From assembly GCF_040183065.1 (NCBI RefSeq), contig NC_091130.1, positions 127,201,914-127,265,913 on the forward strand: 64,000 bases of DNA. The letters are read 5' to 3'. The notes below the pieces were generated by a model. That model ran no database searches and was not told the DNA's origin. It saw only the letters and a list, made by a program, of their open reading frames with translations. The stretch comes from Periplaneta americana. Taxonomy: Eukaryota > Arthropoda > Insecta > Blattodea > Blattidae. The position numbers and the translations under genes were made by a program. How positions within the stretch are numbered: position 1 is the first letter of the stretch; each line of letters begins with the position of its first letter. Below, one piece after another: positions 20,873 to 32,255 of this stretch.

Positions 20873-23864
20873 ATTTTAGTTTTCAAATACAATGAATGAA
20901 AATATGATAGGAAAACTGTTGATATGATTGTCTTCTGTAGTCAGTTATCATTGTGTGAAAGAGGCTATATTGATTTTCAAGCTCTACAAACAGGAGCATT
21001 CTCCACAACATATGAGTAAGCATTTATGTTATCTTATCATGGAGATCTGGCAATACCGCGGGTAGATATGACAGCTGTGCGCCTCATGCGTAATAAAACT
21101 CTTATCTATTTCTGAAAGGACTTTACTTACTGACGCATCAGACATTATGAAAAACACGGTTAGTTCGTAAGATGCAAGCGAGCTGTAGCATACCAACAAT
21201 CAAGACCAAAATGTGTTATGTTGATAAATAACTATGGTTACGAGTTTCAGTAAATGCTGCAGAAATTTCCAGAATACTAATCGCAGTCGTGTGACAGATT
21301 AGGTAAGCACAAATTTATTTGTTTTCTGAAGTTCAGTTAGGTTGGATTAAAAAAGGACAAGTGAACGAAAGGACAAGTGAACGAAACAACAGAGAAGTTA
21401 ACTAAGGATTTACTATTTCCTACATTCTGATGAATGTTAAATCTACGTATGCGCTGAACAGGACTTCTTCATAACCAGTTTGTGTCAAAAATAAATGTAT
21501 TAAGAACTCGCTCAGAAAGGCCTGGGGTAAAATTGAGGCATTGTTGAGAGAAATTTAATTAAAATACTGTAAATGTAAACGTACTGAGTATTAGTGATGA
21601 CTTACGTACTTCCAACAGTGTAGATACAGAACGGAGATTAGTATGAAAACCATATGAAAGTTTCGATTGCACAATGATAGAACCTTCTTGAACACCTAAC
21701 TAGTTTAATTAAATGTAGAAAATAGTGTAATGGAGATTTATGTCACTATTTAATAGCTTAGGTGTAAGTTTCTTGTTCTCTGACAGTGCTATTTTGTTTC
21801 AAGAGGTGATCTTGTAGTCATATAAATTTTCTGGCAAATGAGTAACCAAAATTCTAAATGTCTACAGCAGTGATCGGCAAGGATTAGATTATAACAAAAT
21901 GCAGACCGCAGTACACAGTAAAGAGGAACGTAGGAGGGGAGGGTATCCAAACTGCTTAAGGGGACACATATGACTTTATAAACGTCCACAATTTTCATCC
22001 AAAATTTGTGGAATTTAAAGTTCATAAACAGGCCTACAATATTATCACCTGTGCAAAATTTGGTGCCATTAGAGCTAATAGTTCCGACATTATATCTTTT
22101 AAATATATTTTATATTGACGTCACTAAAAAAGCTCCTTGCGTCAAAGTTTTCAAATTTTTTGGTTCATATTTGCTCAGTCTAAATAGAAAGTCACAATAA
22201 ATCTTTAAATTTCGAATTTACCATTACAGCATATTTTAATCTAAGTGCAATATGAATATGCCCTGATGGAGCTTAATATTAATACTTCATACAAATGCTA
22301 ATTAAATTTTATTTATCAATATTTAATTGATTTCTCTGAGCAGTTTCAGACCAATCTGACAATAACATTTATATTCAATAAACTGTTTAAAATTTTAAAG
22401 TCGAGAAAGCAGAATTAAAAAAAAAAAACAACAAATAGAACAAAAAATATTTCTCTCAACTCACACACCGTCCGTTTGGTCACGCTTGATTACATGGCTA
22501 GATCATTTAAAACAGTTTAAAATATAATTACAATCATAAAAACAAAAAAGTGGATTTTCTTAATTTATCAACAGTAATCTCACTAGAGGTTTTGATTTAT
22601 CTAGAAAAAATCAAAACTCGAGTGGGATTTAAGGGGGACTATAGAGAATATGAATTGTTTTTCCAGTTTCTAAGATAGAACTTATGTATCATATCAATGT
22701 AAAAGGACTGTCAATGTTTCGGTATTCCATCATACCCTTATTTTTTTTAGTTATTCAATTTTTATGAAAATATAAATGCAAACTTTGAAAATTCTACTCT
22801 TAATGTCAATTTCATTCAATATATCTAAGAATTTTTATATGGCACCACTTCTATAATAGGAAGAGAAATATGCATCGATTTTTGTATTATAGCATTAAGG
22901 AGAAGGAAAATATTTTGTAACATAACCGTCAAATTACTTTAAATTAATTTGTTGATGCGACACACAAATTTTTTCTGATAAAATCTAGAGACTTACAAGG
23001 GAAATCGAAACATAACTACGTTTAGCATGATATAGTGACTATACAGAAAATAATTTAGCTTCATAGTTATAAAATTGTAGAATCCTTAGCAATTTTAATG
23101 AAGAGAAATGCATAAATTTGTATAACAGAGGAAAACGACTTTGAAGTTTGGTATGAAAAATGATTACAAACTGTTATAAAAAAACCTTATATGAAGTTTC
23201 CAGCCATATATGTGGGTCCTTCCTTGTAGGCCCAATGTTACAATTATGTTCTATATCCTAATGCCTAAGATTTCTAATTTTATTGGTGTGTTTTCTTGGT
23301 CATTATGATAATTTGAATTTAGACCTACTTCTTCAGAGTTTCTGGAATTATTTAGACCTACATCACTATTTACATCATTCTTTTTTCCACTTTTTATTAA
23401 CTATTTCTAAGCAATGTTTTCTTACCGTTATCTTCCTGGGTATGTTGACACACAATTTACACTAAATATATATTATGAAAACGCTATCTGACTATATTAC
23501 ACTAATTTATGTACACAGAAAGTTTATTTACATAGTAAGAAAGCTAAATGCGTAATTCACAACTGAAACAGGAATTATACTGTTCATTCGAAAAAGAAAC
23601 ACGCATTTCACATTGAAGCAAAACAACAACATAGGAGGTGATTTTAAAAACTCATATCTAACAGGTATATCACTTTGAAACACAAAAAGATTACATCACG
23701 GACCTTTAATTATGACGTCATTACTAAGGGTTTCAATCGACTTTGGCCATTGAAACTTTGAAACTCGTAGAGTAGATTATTGGGAACCACTTTCAGAAGA
23801 AATTGAAAAATAGATTTCCATCACAAATGTCGTTTTTGCTCTATAGGCTTCCTTAATTGACTAT
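20873..23864. other. Three kilobases of AT-rich DNA, nothing recognised
   Basis: No coding frame with a domain, no tRNA-like box and no repeat end could be supported. It is the longest unannotated stretch in the window. Confidence 0.5.
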
Positions 23865-25690
23865 TACTGGTATTTTTAATTTTTGTCATTATTTTTAATT
23901 ATTGACATTATTTATAATTTTTTCATTATTGTCATTATTTGTAATTTTTGTCATTATTTTTAATTATTGACATTATTTGTAATTTTTGTCATTATTGTCA
24001 TTATTTGTAATTTTTGTCATTATTTTTCATTATTGACATTATTTGTAATTTTGTCATTATTTTTAATTATTGACATTATTTGTAATTTTTGTCATTATAG
24101 TCATTATTTATAATTTTTGTCATTATTTTTAATTATTGACATTATTTATAATTTTTGTCATTGTCATTATTTGTAATTTTTGTCATTATTGTCATTCTTT
24201 GTAATTTTGTCATTATTTTTAATTATTGACATTATTTGTAATTTTTGTCATTGTCATTATTTGTAATTTTTGTCATTATTTTTAATTATTGACATTATTT
24301 GTAATTTTTGTCATTATTGTCATCATTTGTAATTTTTATCATTATTGTCATTATTTGTAATTTTCGTCGTTATTTGTAATTTTTGTCATTATTTGTAATT
24401 TTTGTCATTATTTGTCATTATTGTCATTAATTTTTGTCATTATTTTGTAATTATTGACATTATTTGTAATATTTGTCATTATTGTCATTCTTTGTAATTT
24501 TGTCATTATTTTTAATTATTGACATTATTTGTAATTTTTGTCATTGTCATTATTTGTAATTTTTGTCATTATTTTTAATTATTGACATTATTTGTAATTT
24601 TTGTCATTATGATCATTATTTGTAATTTTCGTCATTATTTTTAATTATTGACATTATTTGTATTTTTTGTCATTATTTGTAATTTTTGTCATTATTTGTC
24701 ATTATTGTCATTATTTGTAATTTTTGTCATTATTTTGTAATTATTGACATTATTTGTAATTTTTGTCATTATTGTCATTATTTGTAATTTTGTCATTATT
24801 TTTAATTATTGACATTATTTGTAATTTTTGTCATTATTTGTAATTTCTGTCATTATTTGTAATTTTTGTAATTTGTAATTTTTGTCATTACCGGTAATTG
24901 TAATTTTTGTCATTATTTATAATTATTGACATTATTTATAATTTTTTTCATTATTTGTAATTATTGTCATTATTTGTAATTATTGTCATTATTTATAATT
25001 TTTGTCATTTTTAAATATTGTCATCATTTGTAATTTTTGTCATTATTTGTAATTTTTGTCATTTGTGATTTTTATCATTATTTGTAATTATTGTCATTAT
25101 TTGTAATTTTTGTCAGTATTTTTAATTATTGTCATTATTTGTAATTTTTTGTCAATACCGGTATTTGTAATTTTTGTCTTTATTTGTAATTTTTGTCAGT
25201 ATTTTCAATTATTGACATTATTTGTAATTTTTGTCATTTATAATTATTGTCATTATTTGTAATTTTTGTCAGTATTTTTAATTATTGTCATTATTTGTAA
25301 TTTTGGTGATTATTTTTAATTTTTGTCGTGTGTAATTTTTGTCAATACCGGTATCTGTAATTTTTGTCATTATTTGTAATTTTTGTCAGTATTTTTAATT
25401 ATTGACATTACTTGTAATTTTTGTCATTATTTGTAATTTTTGTCATTATTTGTAAGTTTTGTCAATATTTGTAATTTTTGTCATTATTTGTAATTATTGT
25501 CATTATTTGTAATTTTTGTCAGTATTTTTCATTATTGACATTATTTGTAATTTTTGTCATTATTTGTAATTATTGTCATTATTTGTAATGTTTTATTATT
25601 TTTAAATATTGTCATTGTTTGTAATTTCTGTCATTATTTGTAATTTCTGTCATTATTTGTAATTTCTGTCATTTGTGCTGAACTATTATT
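23865..25690. repeat. 1.8-kb AT minisatellite, about 19-bp unit
   Basis: About ninety to one hundred units of ATTTGTAATTTTTGTCATT alternate with the variant ATTTTTAATTATTGACATT, so in places the array behaves as a 38-bp dimer. ACCGGT variants occur at about 24888, 25157 and 25346. It ends about 200 bp upstream of the first LRR gene. Confidence 0.95.
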
Positions 25691-25737
25691 GGCCTCTGGC
25701 TGTTGTACAGCACACTAAAATATTAGTGAATAAATAA

Positions 25738-25797
<60 letters not shown>
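25676..25797 (+). mobile_element. Retroelement 3' end with (ATT)n tail
   Basis: GTGCTGAACTATTATTGGCC, CTGTTGTACAGCACAC and GTGAATAAATAAA precede about twenty ATT units (25738-25797). This layout matches a LINE 3' UTR with a microsatellite tail. The 19-bp array may have expanded inside that UTR (inference). Confidence 0.5.
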
Positions 25798-25878
25798 GTA
25801 CCATACCTTCCTGAAAAATACCGACGCTAAAGAGTTGGCACTAGGTGTGAGTAGAATTTCCTGAAAATATCTGGACAA

Positions 25879-25894
25879 ATTCTTTTCATTTCAG
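25879..25894 (+). promoter_or_regulatory. 3' splice site upstream of LRR gene 1
   Basis: TTCTTTTCATTTCAG ends at 25894, with a clear pyrimidine tract and CAG. The next ATG is at 25911. It predicts a non-coding first exon further upstream. The donor was not identified. Confidence 0.55.
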
Positions 25895-25910
25895 GTAGAC
25901 CTATTCCTTG

Positions 25911-27164
25911 ATGAGAATGGAAACGAGATGGATGCTCTTCGTCGTCCTCATGCTCTTCCAATTAAGAAGAGTGACGTCGTGCCCCACCACGTGCAACTGT
26001 TACAGATGGAAAACCAACTGCAGAAATGCATCCCTGAATGCAGTGCCTTCCAACATCTCAGAGAGCGTAAGGATTTTCGACGTCGCTTCTAACAACATCT
26101 CCACATTACACAACAGAGACCTTATCAGCCTGAAGAACCTGGGAATAATATTCCTGGATAATAATGGTATAGTAAAACTAGAGCCGTACATTTTCAAGGA
26201 GACAAGTGAACTTCGTCACATATACCTGAACAACAACAAACTTATCAGTATTAATTTAAATGTGTTTCAGTTTACTAAAAAGTTGAGATATCTTTATTTA
26301 CAAAACAACGAAATTCGATATATCAGTCCTAACCTTTTCGCTCATAACAAAGATCTCGTAATGTTAGATATAAGTGGAAATCAAATTCAAAACTTCGAAC
26401 CGGACACTTTTCATAATAATCCTATTCTCTCTTGGGTACACGTTAAAAGCAACCCCCTCAAACTTCCGCTTGAGTGGCAAACACTGTTAAACAATTCCCT
26501 CAATGTTTTGGAAATGGATTTTTGTTCTGAACCTGGTCCAACTCTTAGTGCCATCTTGAACGTACCAAGCCTTAAGCATATACAGGCAATACAAAGATCA
26601 AATGTAAGTTTAGACGAATTTACATCTTATCAAACAGTTCACGGTCTGGATCATAACGAAATAGAGTACATAAAATACAAAATATTTCACGATTTGTACA
26701 GCATGAGTTACGGCATGACAAGTGTGCTCACAATTGGAGAAGAACGGAATGTTTTCACTTTGGAAGATGACTCTGTTTTGTGTTACTGTGGGCAGCATTC
26801 TGTGTGGTTTTGGTGTGACGAACAGCAAACAAATTGCGCGAAAACTGTTACAAAATCAGATAAATATAAGTTTTTATCATGCGACGCTCAACATGAGGAT
26901 GTGCTTTTGACATCACGAGACAACGAGGGAACTACAGATAGTGACAGAAGACGTAAGTCGTTGTGGTCAACGCTGAATCGCTCTGTAAGCGCGAAAACGA
27001 TCAGAAACACGCTGCTGTATGCTTCGATACCTGGGTGCATCATCATCATAGTGGCCAGCGCATCCGTAGTAAGATTCATAAAGCGTCGCAGAGCTAAAGA
27101 ACGAGAACGAATCAGAAATTCTCTTGTTTATTCCGAACTCTCAAGCATATCTCCAAACAGTTAG
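25911..27164 (+). CDS. Leucine-rich repeat type I membrane protein, 417 aa (LRR gene 1)
   Basis: Residues 1-22 are a signal peptide. C24, C28, C30 and C37 form an LRR N-terminal cap. Six leucine-rich repeats follow (about 53-185) with the LxxLxLxxNxI pattern, for example LRYLYLQNNEIRYISPNLF. There is no classical C-terminal cap. Instead C205 is followed by C291, C293, C302, C309 and C324 with CxCx3SxWFxCx6C spacing. A membrane helix covers about 368-390, followed by a 27-residue tail that starts with KRRRAKERER. Several N-x-S/T sites fit an extracellular domain. I chose ATG 25911, with ATG 25917 also possible. The coding part has no intron. Its paralogue is at 50168-51751. Location at the cell surface is inferred. 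The ligand and role are unknown. LRR receptors of this shape act in adhesion, axon guidance or recognition. The frame is intact amid decayed transposons, which argues that it is under selection. Confidence 0.9.
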   Translation: MRMETRWMLFVVLMLFQLRRVTSCPTTCNCYRWKTNCRNASLNAVPSNISESVRIFDVASNNISTLHNRDLISLKNLGIIFLDNNGIVKLEPYIFKETSELRHIYLNNNKLISINLNVFQFTKKLRYLYLQNNEIRYISPNLFAHNKDLVMLDISGNQIQNFEPDTFHNNPILSWVHVKSNPLKLPLEWQTLLNNSLNVLEMDFCSEPGPTLSAILNVPSLKHIQAIQRSNVSLDEFTSYQTVHGLDHNEIEYIKYKIFHDLYSMSYGMTSVLTIGEERNVFTLEDDSVLCYCGQHSVWFWCDEQQTNCAKTVTKSDKYKFLSCDAQHEDVLLTSRDNEGTTDSDRRRKSLWSTLNRSVSAKTIRNTLLYASIPGCIIIIVASASVVRFIKRRRAKERERIRNSLVYSELSSISPNS

Positions 27165-27384
27165 TTCCCACACAATTAAATAATACTTTCTGCCATATAT
27201 TTTTAACTTCAATGAATGAAGAACAATTAAATCCCATAATTTCTAAGGATAGTTTCAAACATTAATCTCTCTGTGAACGTATTATTACTAATACTGTGAT
27301 CGAAGACTGTTGAAGATGTATTATTAAATGGAAAATAACTGTCACAGCTTAGAAAATTAATTTTTCGAATGTCTAAAACTAACA
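27165..27384. other. Probable 3' UTR of LRR gene 1
   Basis: ATTAAA occurs at 27175-27180 and again near 27224 and 27321. None can be singled out as the polyadenylation signal. Confidence 0.35.
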
Positions 27385-27645
27385 AGGAGAGGACACGCTC
27401 TGTATATCACCGAATGGAATAAGATTGTGTGAGATGAAAGTACAAGACGTACTGTTTAAAGTCATACCTGGTATGGGTGGCCAATGACCCCTCGTTTTGA
27501 AAATATTGGCTATTGTTTGTGACATACTTCCGCTAGGTGCTTAATAGGGAAGCATTAGACTGTGTAACAGCATAGCCCATATGGTTGAATTCTGAGTTGT
27601 TATCCAGGCAACATAAGTTCGAATTTTAACTGGTCCTATTTTTTT
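27385..27645 (+). repeat. Composite repeat, right block only, copy 3
   Basis: It begins AGAGGACACGCTCTGTATAT and matches 28440-28705 and 11130-11395 in the opposite orientation. It ends with a tRNA-like section: CATAGCCCATATGGTTG (A-box-like) and AAGTTCGAATTT (B-box-like). It lacks the (ATT)n tract and the coding-like block. Confidence 0.75.
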
Positions 27646-28090
27646 TCTTTTAATAATGATTAATATTGCGATCACAGTAATCTATTCACATATCGACCTT
27701 CACAAGTACTAACATTGTAACTCACTTTCTTACATTTTCAGGAGATGAAAATTAAGTTTTAAAATGATCGTGTAAATTAGTGTATACACATATGTAGAGC
27801 AACAATAAGATTTTACATACAATTGGGGAGGTTTAGAGTTACAATGATAGTACTGGGAGAAAAACGAAACAATTTAAGACCATATTAACTAGGACAACTC
27901 AAAACCACAAATAATTGAGTTACAATGTTAGTACTTGGAAGAGTCGATATATCATATTTCTCAATGTATTGAACGCTTCATCATGTTTTAAACAAATTAT
28001 AATTAGCTAACATTGTATTGTAAAGGATAAGCAATGAAACATTGCTCATGTAGGCAGGTAAGATGTGTCACTGGTGTCTGTTCTGTTTCT
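27646..28090. other. Intergenic, nothing recognised
   Basis: No supported feature. Confidence 0.4.
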
Positions 28091-28097
28091 GTAGCAG

Positions 28098-28337
28098 CTA
28101 TTCCACTTCATTGTGTCCCGATTCGTTATGATAAATGTCATAAAAACACACAAAACATACATATTTCCTGCACCATGCACAGCAAATGAAAGAAGGTTGT
28201 CCACAGTCACACACATTTTTCCGCACTTCTACTGCGAAACAGATATCATTCACATTCACAAACACTTCTAATTCGTTTATTAATTTTGATGCATACCACG
28301 CATATTTCAACATGGCTTTGAATATAGGAACTGACAA
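28098..28337 (-). pseudogene. Possible piggyBac-type transposase C-terminus
   Basis: A 79-codon minus-strand frame ends FICCAWCRKYVCFVCFYDIY plus H. The CxxCx3-VCxxCFxxxYH arrangement resembles the cysteine-rich C-terminus of piggyBac-family transposases. Upstream residues (INELEVFVNVNDICFAVEVR) are repeated, with differences, at 10890-11040 (minus). No catalytic core is nearby. The family call is tentative. Confidence 0.35.
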
Positions 28338-28363
28338 CTGAAAGTGAATAAAGAAATTAAAAA

Positions 28364-28428
<65 letters not shown>

Positions 28429-28705
28429 GCTTTAAAAAATGAGAAGACGTTAGGATTCGAACTCAAGTTGCCTGGATGACAAATCAGTATCCAACCAGAT
28501 GGGCTAGGCCGTTACACAGTCTAATGCTTCCCTATTAGACACCTAACGGAAGTATGTCACAAACAATAGCCAATATTTTCAAAACGAGGGGTCATTGGCC
28601 ACCCATACCAGGTATGACTTTAAACAGTACGTCTTATACTTTCATGTCACAAAATCTTATTTAATTCTGTGATATACAGAGCGTGTCCTCTCCTTGTAAG
28701 TTATA
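28177..28705 (-). repeat. Composite repeat with tRNA-like boxes and (AAT)n, copy 2
   Basis: It has the same order as 10885-11395: coding-like block, (AAT)n (28366-28428), then a block with TAGCCCATCTGG and GAGTTCGAATCC on the minus strand and AGAGCGTGTCCTCTCCTTGT at the far end. Sharing of both blocks and the tract position shows that copies 1 and 2 moved or were copied as one unit. Confidence 0.78.
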
Positions 28706-29458
28706 GTTTATAAATGTAAGGCATCACAAATTCATTATCAACAATGATTGATTCTATTGTAGTAATTGATGTAGTAGATTGAGCCTGAGATCGATATGTT
28801 GTAGACAAAGCTAAATAATAATAAGCTTATGCTTGAAGAACCAAATTCATAAAGTATAAAGATAGATTAACAAGCAAAATGATCTAACGTGGTACGAATA
28901 GTACATACTACTTCAGGACAATTTGTCCACTCAAAAACTCCTATGTTTGCATTTGATCTATGCAAAATTGTCCAAGATATTTCGTTCTGTCAGGATCGTC
29001 CATAGAGTAACTTGAGCCTTACTGAATGATCCATAGTTTGTAAAAGTCTACGTGTAAGTTTTGTTCATAAATAGAGAAAGATTATAGTTTATTTAAAACT
29101 CTTGAGTATTTGGTACATATTTCATAAAAATAGACGTGTGTATTTGGTGCATAGTTTATTAAAAACCATGAGTATTTCGTGCATGACTTCAGATTTGTTC
29201 ATCTTCTTCCTTGTCTCTTATTTCGGCGGGATTAGTCTTCTTCAGTCGATAGAAATTATTTTCAGGAAATTTCGAGGACAAGCATGGTGAAAGATGGATT
29301 CAGTGTATCAGTTGTGATCAATGGTTTCATGGTCATATCAGTACCTTTCAAAACATAAAAAGAACTTTAATTACTTGGGTTGTATGTATAAATCTAACTA
29401 AGGAATTTTACTGAATATGCCTACATATTTTGAATTTAAGGACAATCACGAAAATATC
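28706..29458. other. Intergenic with a weak GTCCA-rich patch
   Basis: Between about 28915 and 29030, GGACAATTTGTCCAC, AATTGTCCAAG and GATCGTCCATAG recall the arms of the 15.5-17.2 kb repeat. Otherwise nothing is recognised. Confidence 0.35.
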
Positions 29459-29655
29459 TTTGTACCACAGTCTACTATATACAGTCACGAAGCTTGAGTT
29501 TTGAGGGTGCTATAAATAATAGACTGTGACGGTAATATTTTGCATTGCCTGTAATAAGGCGATATTAGCGATCCTAGTGGTGAGCAACTATCTAATGTTT
29601 GCATATTTACTACGTATTGAGCTTCGCGACTGTATATACTAGACTGTGCATGTAC
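29459..29655. mobile_element. MITE with 7-bp target duplications, copy 2
   Basis: The element is at 29466-29648, in opposite orientation to copy 1. The ends are CACAGTCTACTATATACAG and, inverted, CACAGTCTAGTATATACAG. The flanks TTTGTAC and CATGTAC agree at five of seven positions, consistent with an old insertion. Confidence 0.8.
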
Positions 29656-30344
29656 TATGACGAAATTACACCAACCCTTCTAGAGTGCTAAGTATTTTTA
29701 TTTATATATATATTGCTTGTTTGTAATTATTGTATAAATTTATTTGAGGTAAAAATGGTGACATGTAACTTCTCAAACCTAATAATTTATGTACATTAAA
29801 AACACATTTTTTTTAATTTGAACCATATTTTTTGCACCAAAACCTTAGTATCACGAAACTAGCCGAGTCTTCCCTAAAAAGAGTAAAAAATATATTGCTT
29901 ATGAGAGTGATGAAGTACCAAATAGTGTCTTCATGTACCAGCCGCAAGAAGAAATTATTTCAAAGTAATATAATAAATTTTGAAACAAAGTAGGCTGACT
30001 AAGTATATTGTAATAACCAAAATTAATCAACTGGTATTGATATGAAACAAGAATACCGAAATTTATTATAGAGTTTTATAAGCAGTTACAGGTACAAGCA
30101 TTTTCAATACCGGTGATTCCAAACCCTCCACAACCGTTGTTAACTCCAAAATCCTAAAGATTCATATTTCACCACAAAATAAACATTACATCGAATTCTT
30201 TTTATTACAAACATATATTCTAATCCCTAATCCTACTAACAATAAGAAATTAAAATGAAACACTAATAACATTTTTTTTTTTCTTTTCGACTTTTCTCTA
30301 ACAGTTACTTACCATTCAGATGTCGAGTTTTGAAGTTGTTCATA
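29656..30344. other. Intergenic, nothing recognised
   Basis: No supported feature. Confidence 0.4.
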
Positions 30345-30390
<46 letters not shown>

Positions 30391-30501
30391 TAATTGGTTT
30401 AATTTTACTGGGAGGGTTAAGGCCAAACGGCCTTCGCTTCCACTCAACCAGTATAAAAGTACATGGCAAATATAAATAACAGAAGTACAGAGAACAATTA
30501 A

Positions 30502-30550
<49 letters not shown>
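30345..30550 (-). mobile_element. Retroelement 3' end with AAGGCC hairpin and (ATT)n tail, copy 2
   Basis: On the minus strand CTGGTTGAGTGG and AAGGCCGTTTGGCCTTAA are followed by a long (ATT)n tail (30345-30390). A second (AAT)n run lies at 30504-30550. It is the same family as 5740-5900. Confidence 0.65.
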
Positions 30551-30551
<1 letters not shown>

Positions 30552-31624
30552 TCACAATGATAATAGCAGTAAGAGCAATAGAAGATAAGTTGAGTTTCAT
30601 GTTGTTCTAACTAGAATTAAACACTTATAATTTCGGAATACGTATTATATGTCTTTCTCGTGTTAAATTTTACCGTACCTGGTTACATGTTTCGGCCTGT
30701 TATTGGCTTCTTCAGAACTGGTTGTTGCTGGTCTTGGCGCCTTTTGTTTTGTTTCCTGTGGGGGTGTGTTTGTGTAGTGTAATGTGGAGTCAAAGAGTGT
30801 GTGTGTTCTGAAATTAAGTTGTGTGTTGAGAATTTCATTTGGATGTGTTTTTGTGTGTCTGTATATTTCGTATTGTTCTAGTGTGTTTAGTTTCTGGCTT
30901 TTTGGTTGGATGTGTAGAATTTCCATGTCTGTGTTTATGTCTCTGTGGGTATGGTTAGCATTTGTGATGTGTTCTGCATATGTGGAAGTGTTTTGTAATT
31001 TTGTTATGGCTGTGATGTGTTCTTTGTAACGTGTTTGAAATGAACTGCCTGTCTGTCCTATGTAGAAGTTGTTGCAGGTGTTACATTTGAGTTTGTATAC
31101 GTCTGTGTGGTTGTATTTGTTTGTTTGCGTGTTGAGATGTTTTTGTAAAGTATTATTTGTTCTGTATGCGATGTTGTAATTTAATTTCTTGAATGAGGTT
31201 GCAATCTTGTATGTGTTTTTGTTTTCGTATGTTAGTGTGATATATTTTTTTCTGTTCTTGTGTTTGTGTTGTATTCTTATGTTTTTGTGATTATGTTTTG
31301 TATTTCGAATTAATTTGTCTATTATGTTGGAGTTATATCCGTTTTCTTATGCTATGTATTTGATTGTGTCTAGCTCCTCTTTGTAATCTTGTTGGTTCAC
31401 TGATATGTTGAGTAGTCTGTGTACCATTGTTTGGAATGCAGCTTGTTTGTGTTGTGTTGGGTGGTTGGATGTGTTGTGTATGTGTGTTGTTGTTGTGGGT
31501 TTTCTGTAGACTTTGAATGTGTGTTTGTTGTCGACTTTTGTTATTGTAATGTCTAGAAAATTTATGGATTTGTTGTTTCTTTGTATAGTATTAGTATGTC
31601 ATCTACGTATCTGTGCCAATATAT

Positions 31625-31810
31625 GATGTTGTCTTTCATTCATTCATTTATTTTATTCCATAGATCTTACATGAGCAAAGAAGCTTTAAGATGTGGAACA
31701 AGTCAAAATTTTACAATATTACAATTACAATTTTTACAAATTTTTATACTTTTACAATTTAGTAATTTTCTACAATTTTTACAATTTTGTGCAATTTTTT
31801 ACAATATTTT
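31625..31810 (-). mobile_element. LINE 3' UTR inserted in the Penelope element
   Basis: The minus strand reads TTTTGACTTGTTCCACATCT, CATGTAAGATCTATGGAAT and AAAATAAATGAATGAATG. It resembles the 3' UTR at 14470-14545 (TTGACTTGTTCCATATTC) and ends in an ATGA repeat tail. The upstream part is a run of ACAATTTTT-type repeats. Confidence 0.55.
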
Positions 31811-32030
31811 GGCGAGATGTAGTGAGATGAGGTGAGGTCCGAGGATTCGCCAAAATATTACCAGGCATTTGCCTTTTGGTTTGGGGAAAACCTCGGAAAA
31901 ACCCAACCAGGTATTCAAATCAAAGGGGGGTAATCTAATCAAAGGAGTTGATGTCAAGGACTCGCCATAGACCATCTGGCTTCAGTCCCACGGCTGTGAA
32001 AATCCTCGGAAGAAACCAAAGACCAAAGGA
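31811..32030 (-). mobile_element. tRNA-derived SINE family A, broken body fragments
   Basis: GGCGAATCC, CCTGGTTGGG and TTTTTCCGAGGTTTTCCCC are recognisable on the minus strand. A second partial stretch lies near 31955-32010. The head is lost. It belongs to the insertion that separates the two Penelope parts. Confidence 0.55.
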
Positions 32031-32173
32031 TGTATGTATGTCTCTTCTATGTGGTGTATGAATATTTCTGCTAGTATGCTGGAAATGGGTGGTCCCATGG
32101 GTAGGCCTTCGGTTTGAGTGTAATTTGGTGTTAAGTAAGAAAATATGGATCAAAGGAACGATTGAACAAATAG

Positions 32174-32195
32174 AGTATTATTATTATTATTATTG

Positions 32196-32255
<60 letters not shown>
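32174..32255. repeat. (ATT)n microsatellite
   Basis: About 27 ATT units with one GTT interruption. Confidence 0.93.

Larger units (their letters stand above)
30611..32150 (-). mobile_element. Penelope-like element, copy 2, with reverse transcriptase and GIY-YIG parts
   Basis: On the minus strand, from 32150 downwards, TQTEGLPMGPPISSILAEIF and IHHIE give the reverse transcriptase motif with GLPMG. After an inserted block (31625-32035), YWHRYVDDILI (near 31590-31625) gives the catalytic DD motif. The C-terminal GIY-YIG domain reads YKLKCNTCNNFYIGQTGSSF and QTRYKEHITAITKLQNTSTY (31103-30960), and the frame ends with NNRPKHVTRYGKI. Frameshifts and stops are present and the 5' part is missing. 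GIY-YIG after reverse transcriptase is diagnostic of Penelope-like elements. Confidence 0.85.

Noticed and set aside
23865-25690. Regular repeats that could suggest a CRISPR array
   Set aside because: There are no unique spacers. Units are contiguous and AT-rich, and the genome is eukaryotic.
26000-27079. Open frames antisense to LRR gene 1
   Set aside because: They are shadows of the real coding frame. The same applies to antisense frames at 50084-51481.
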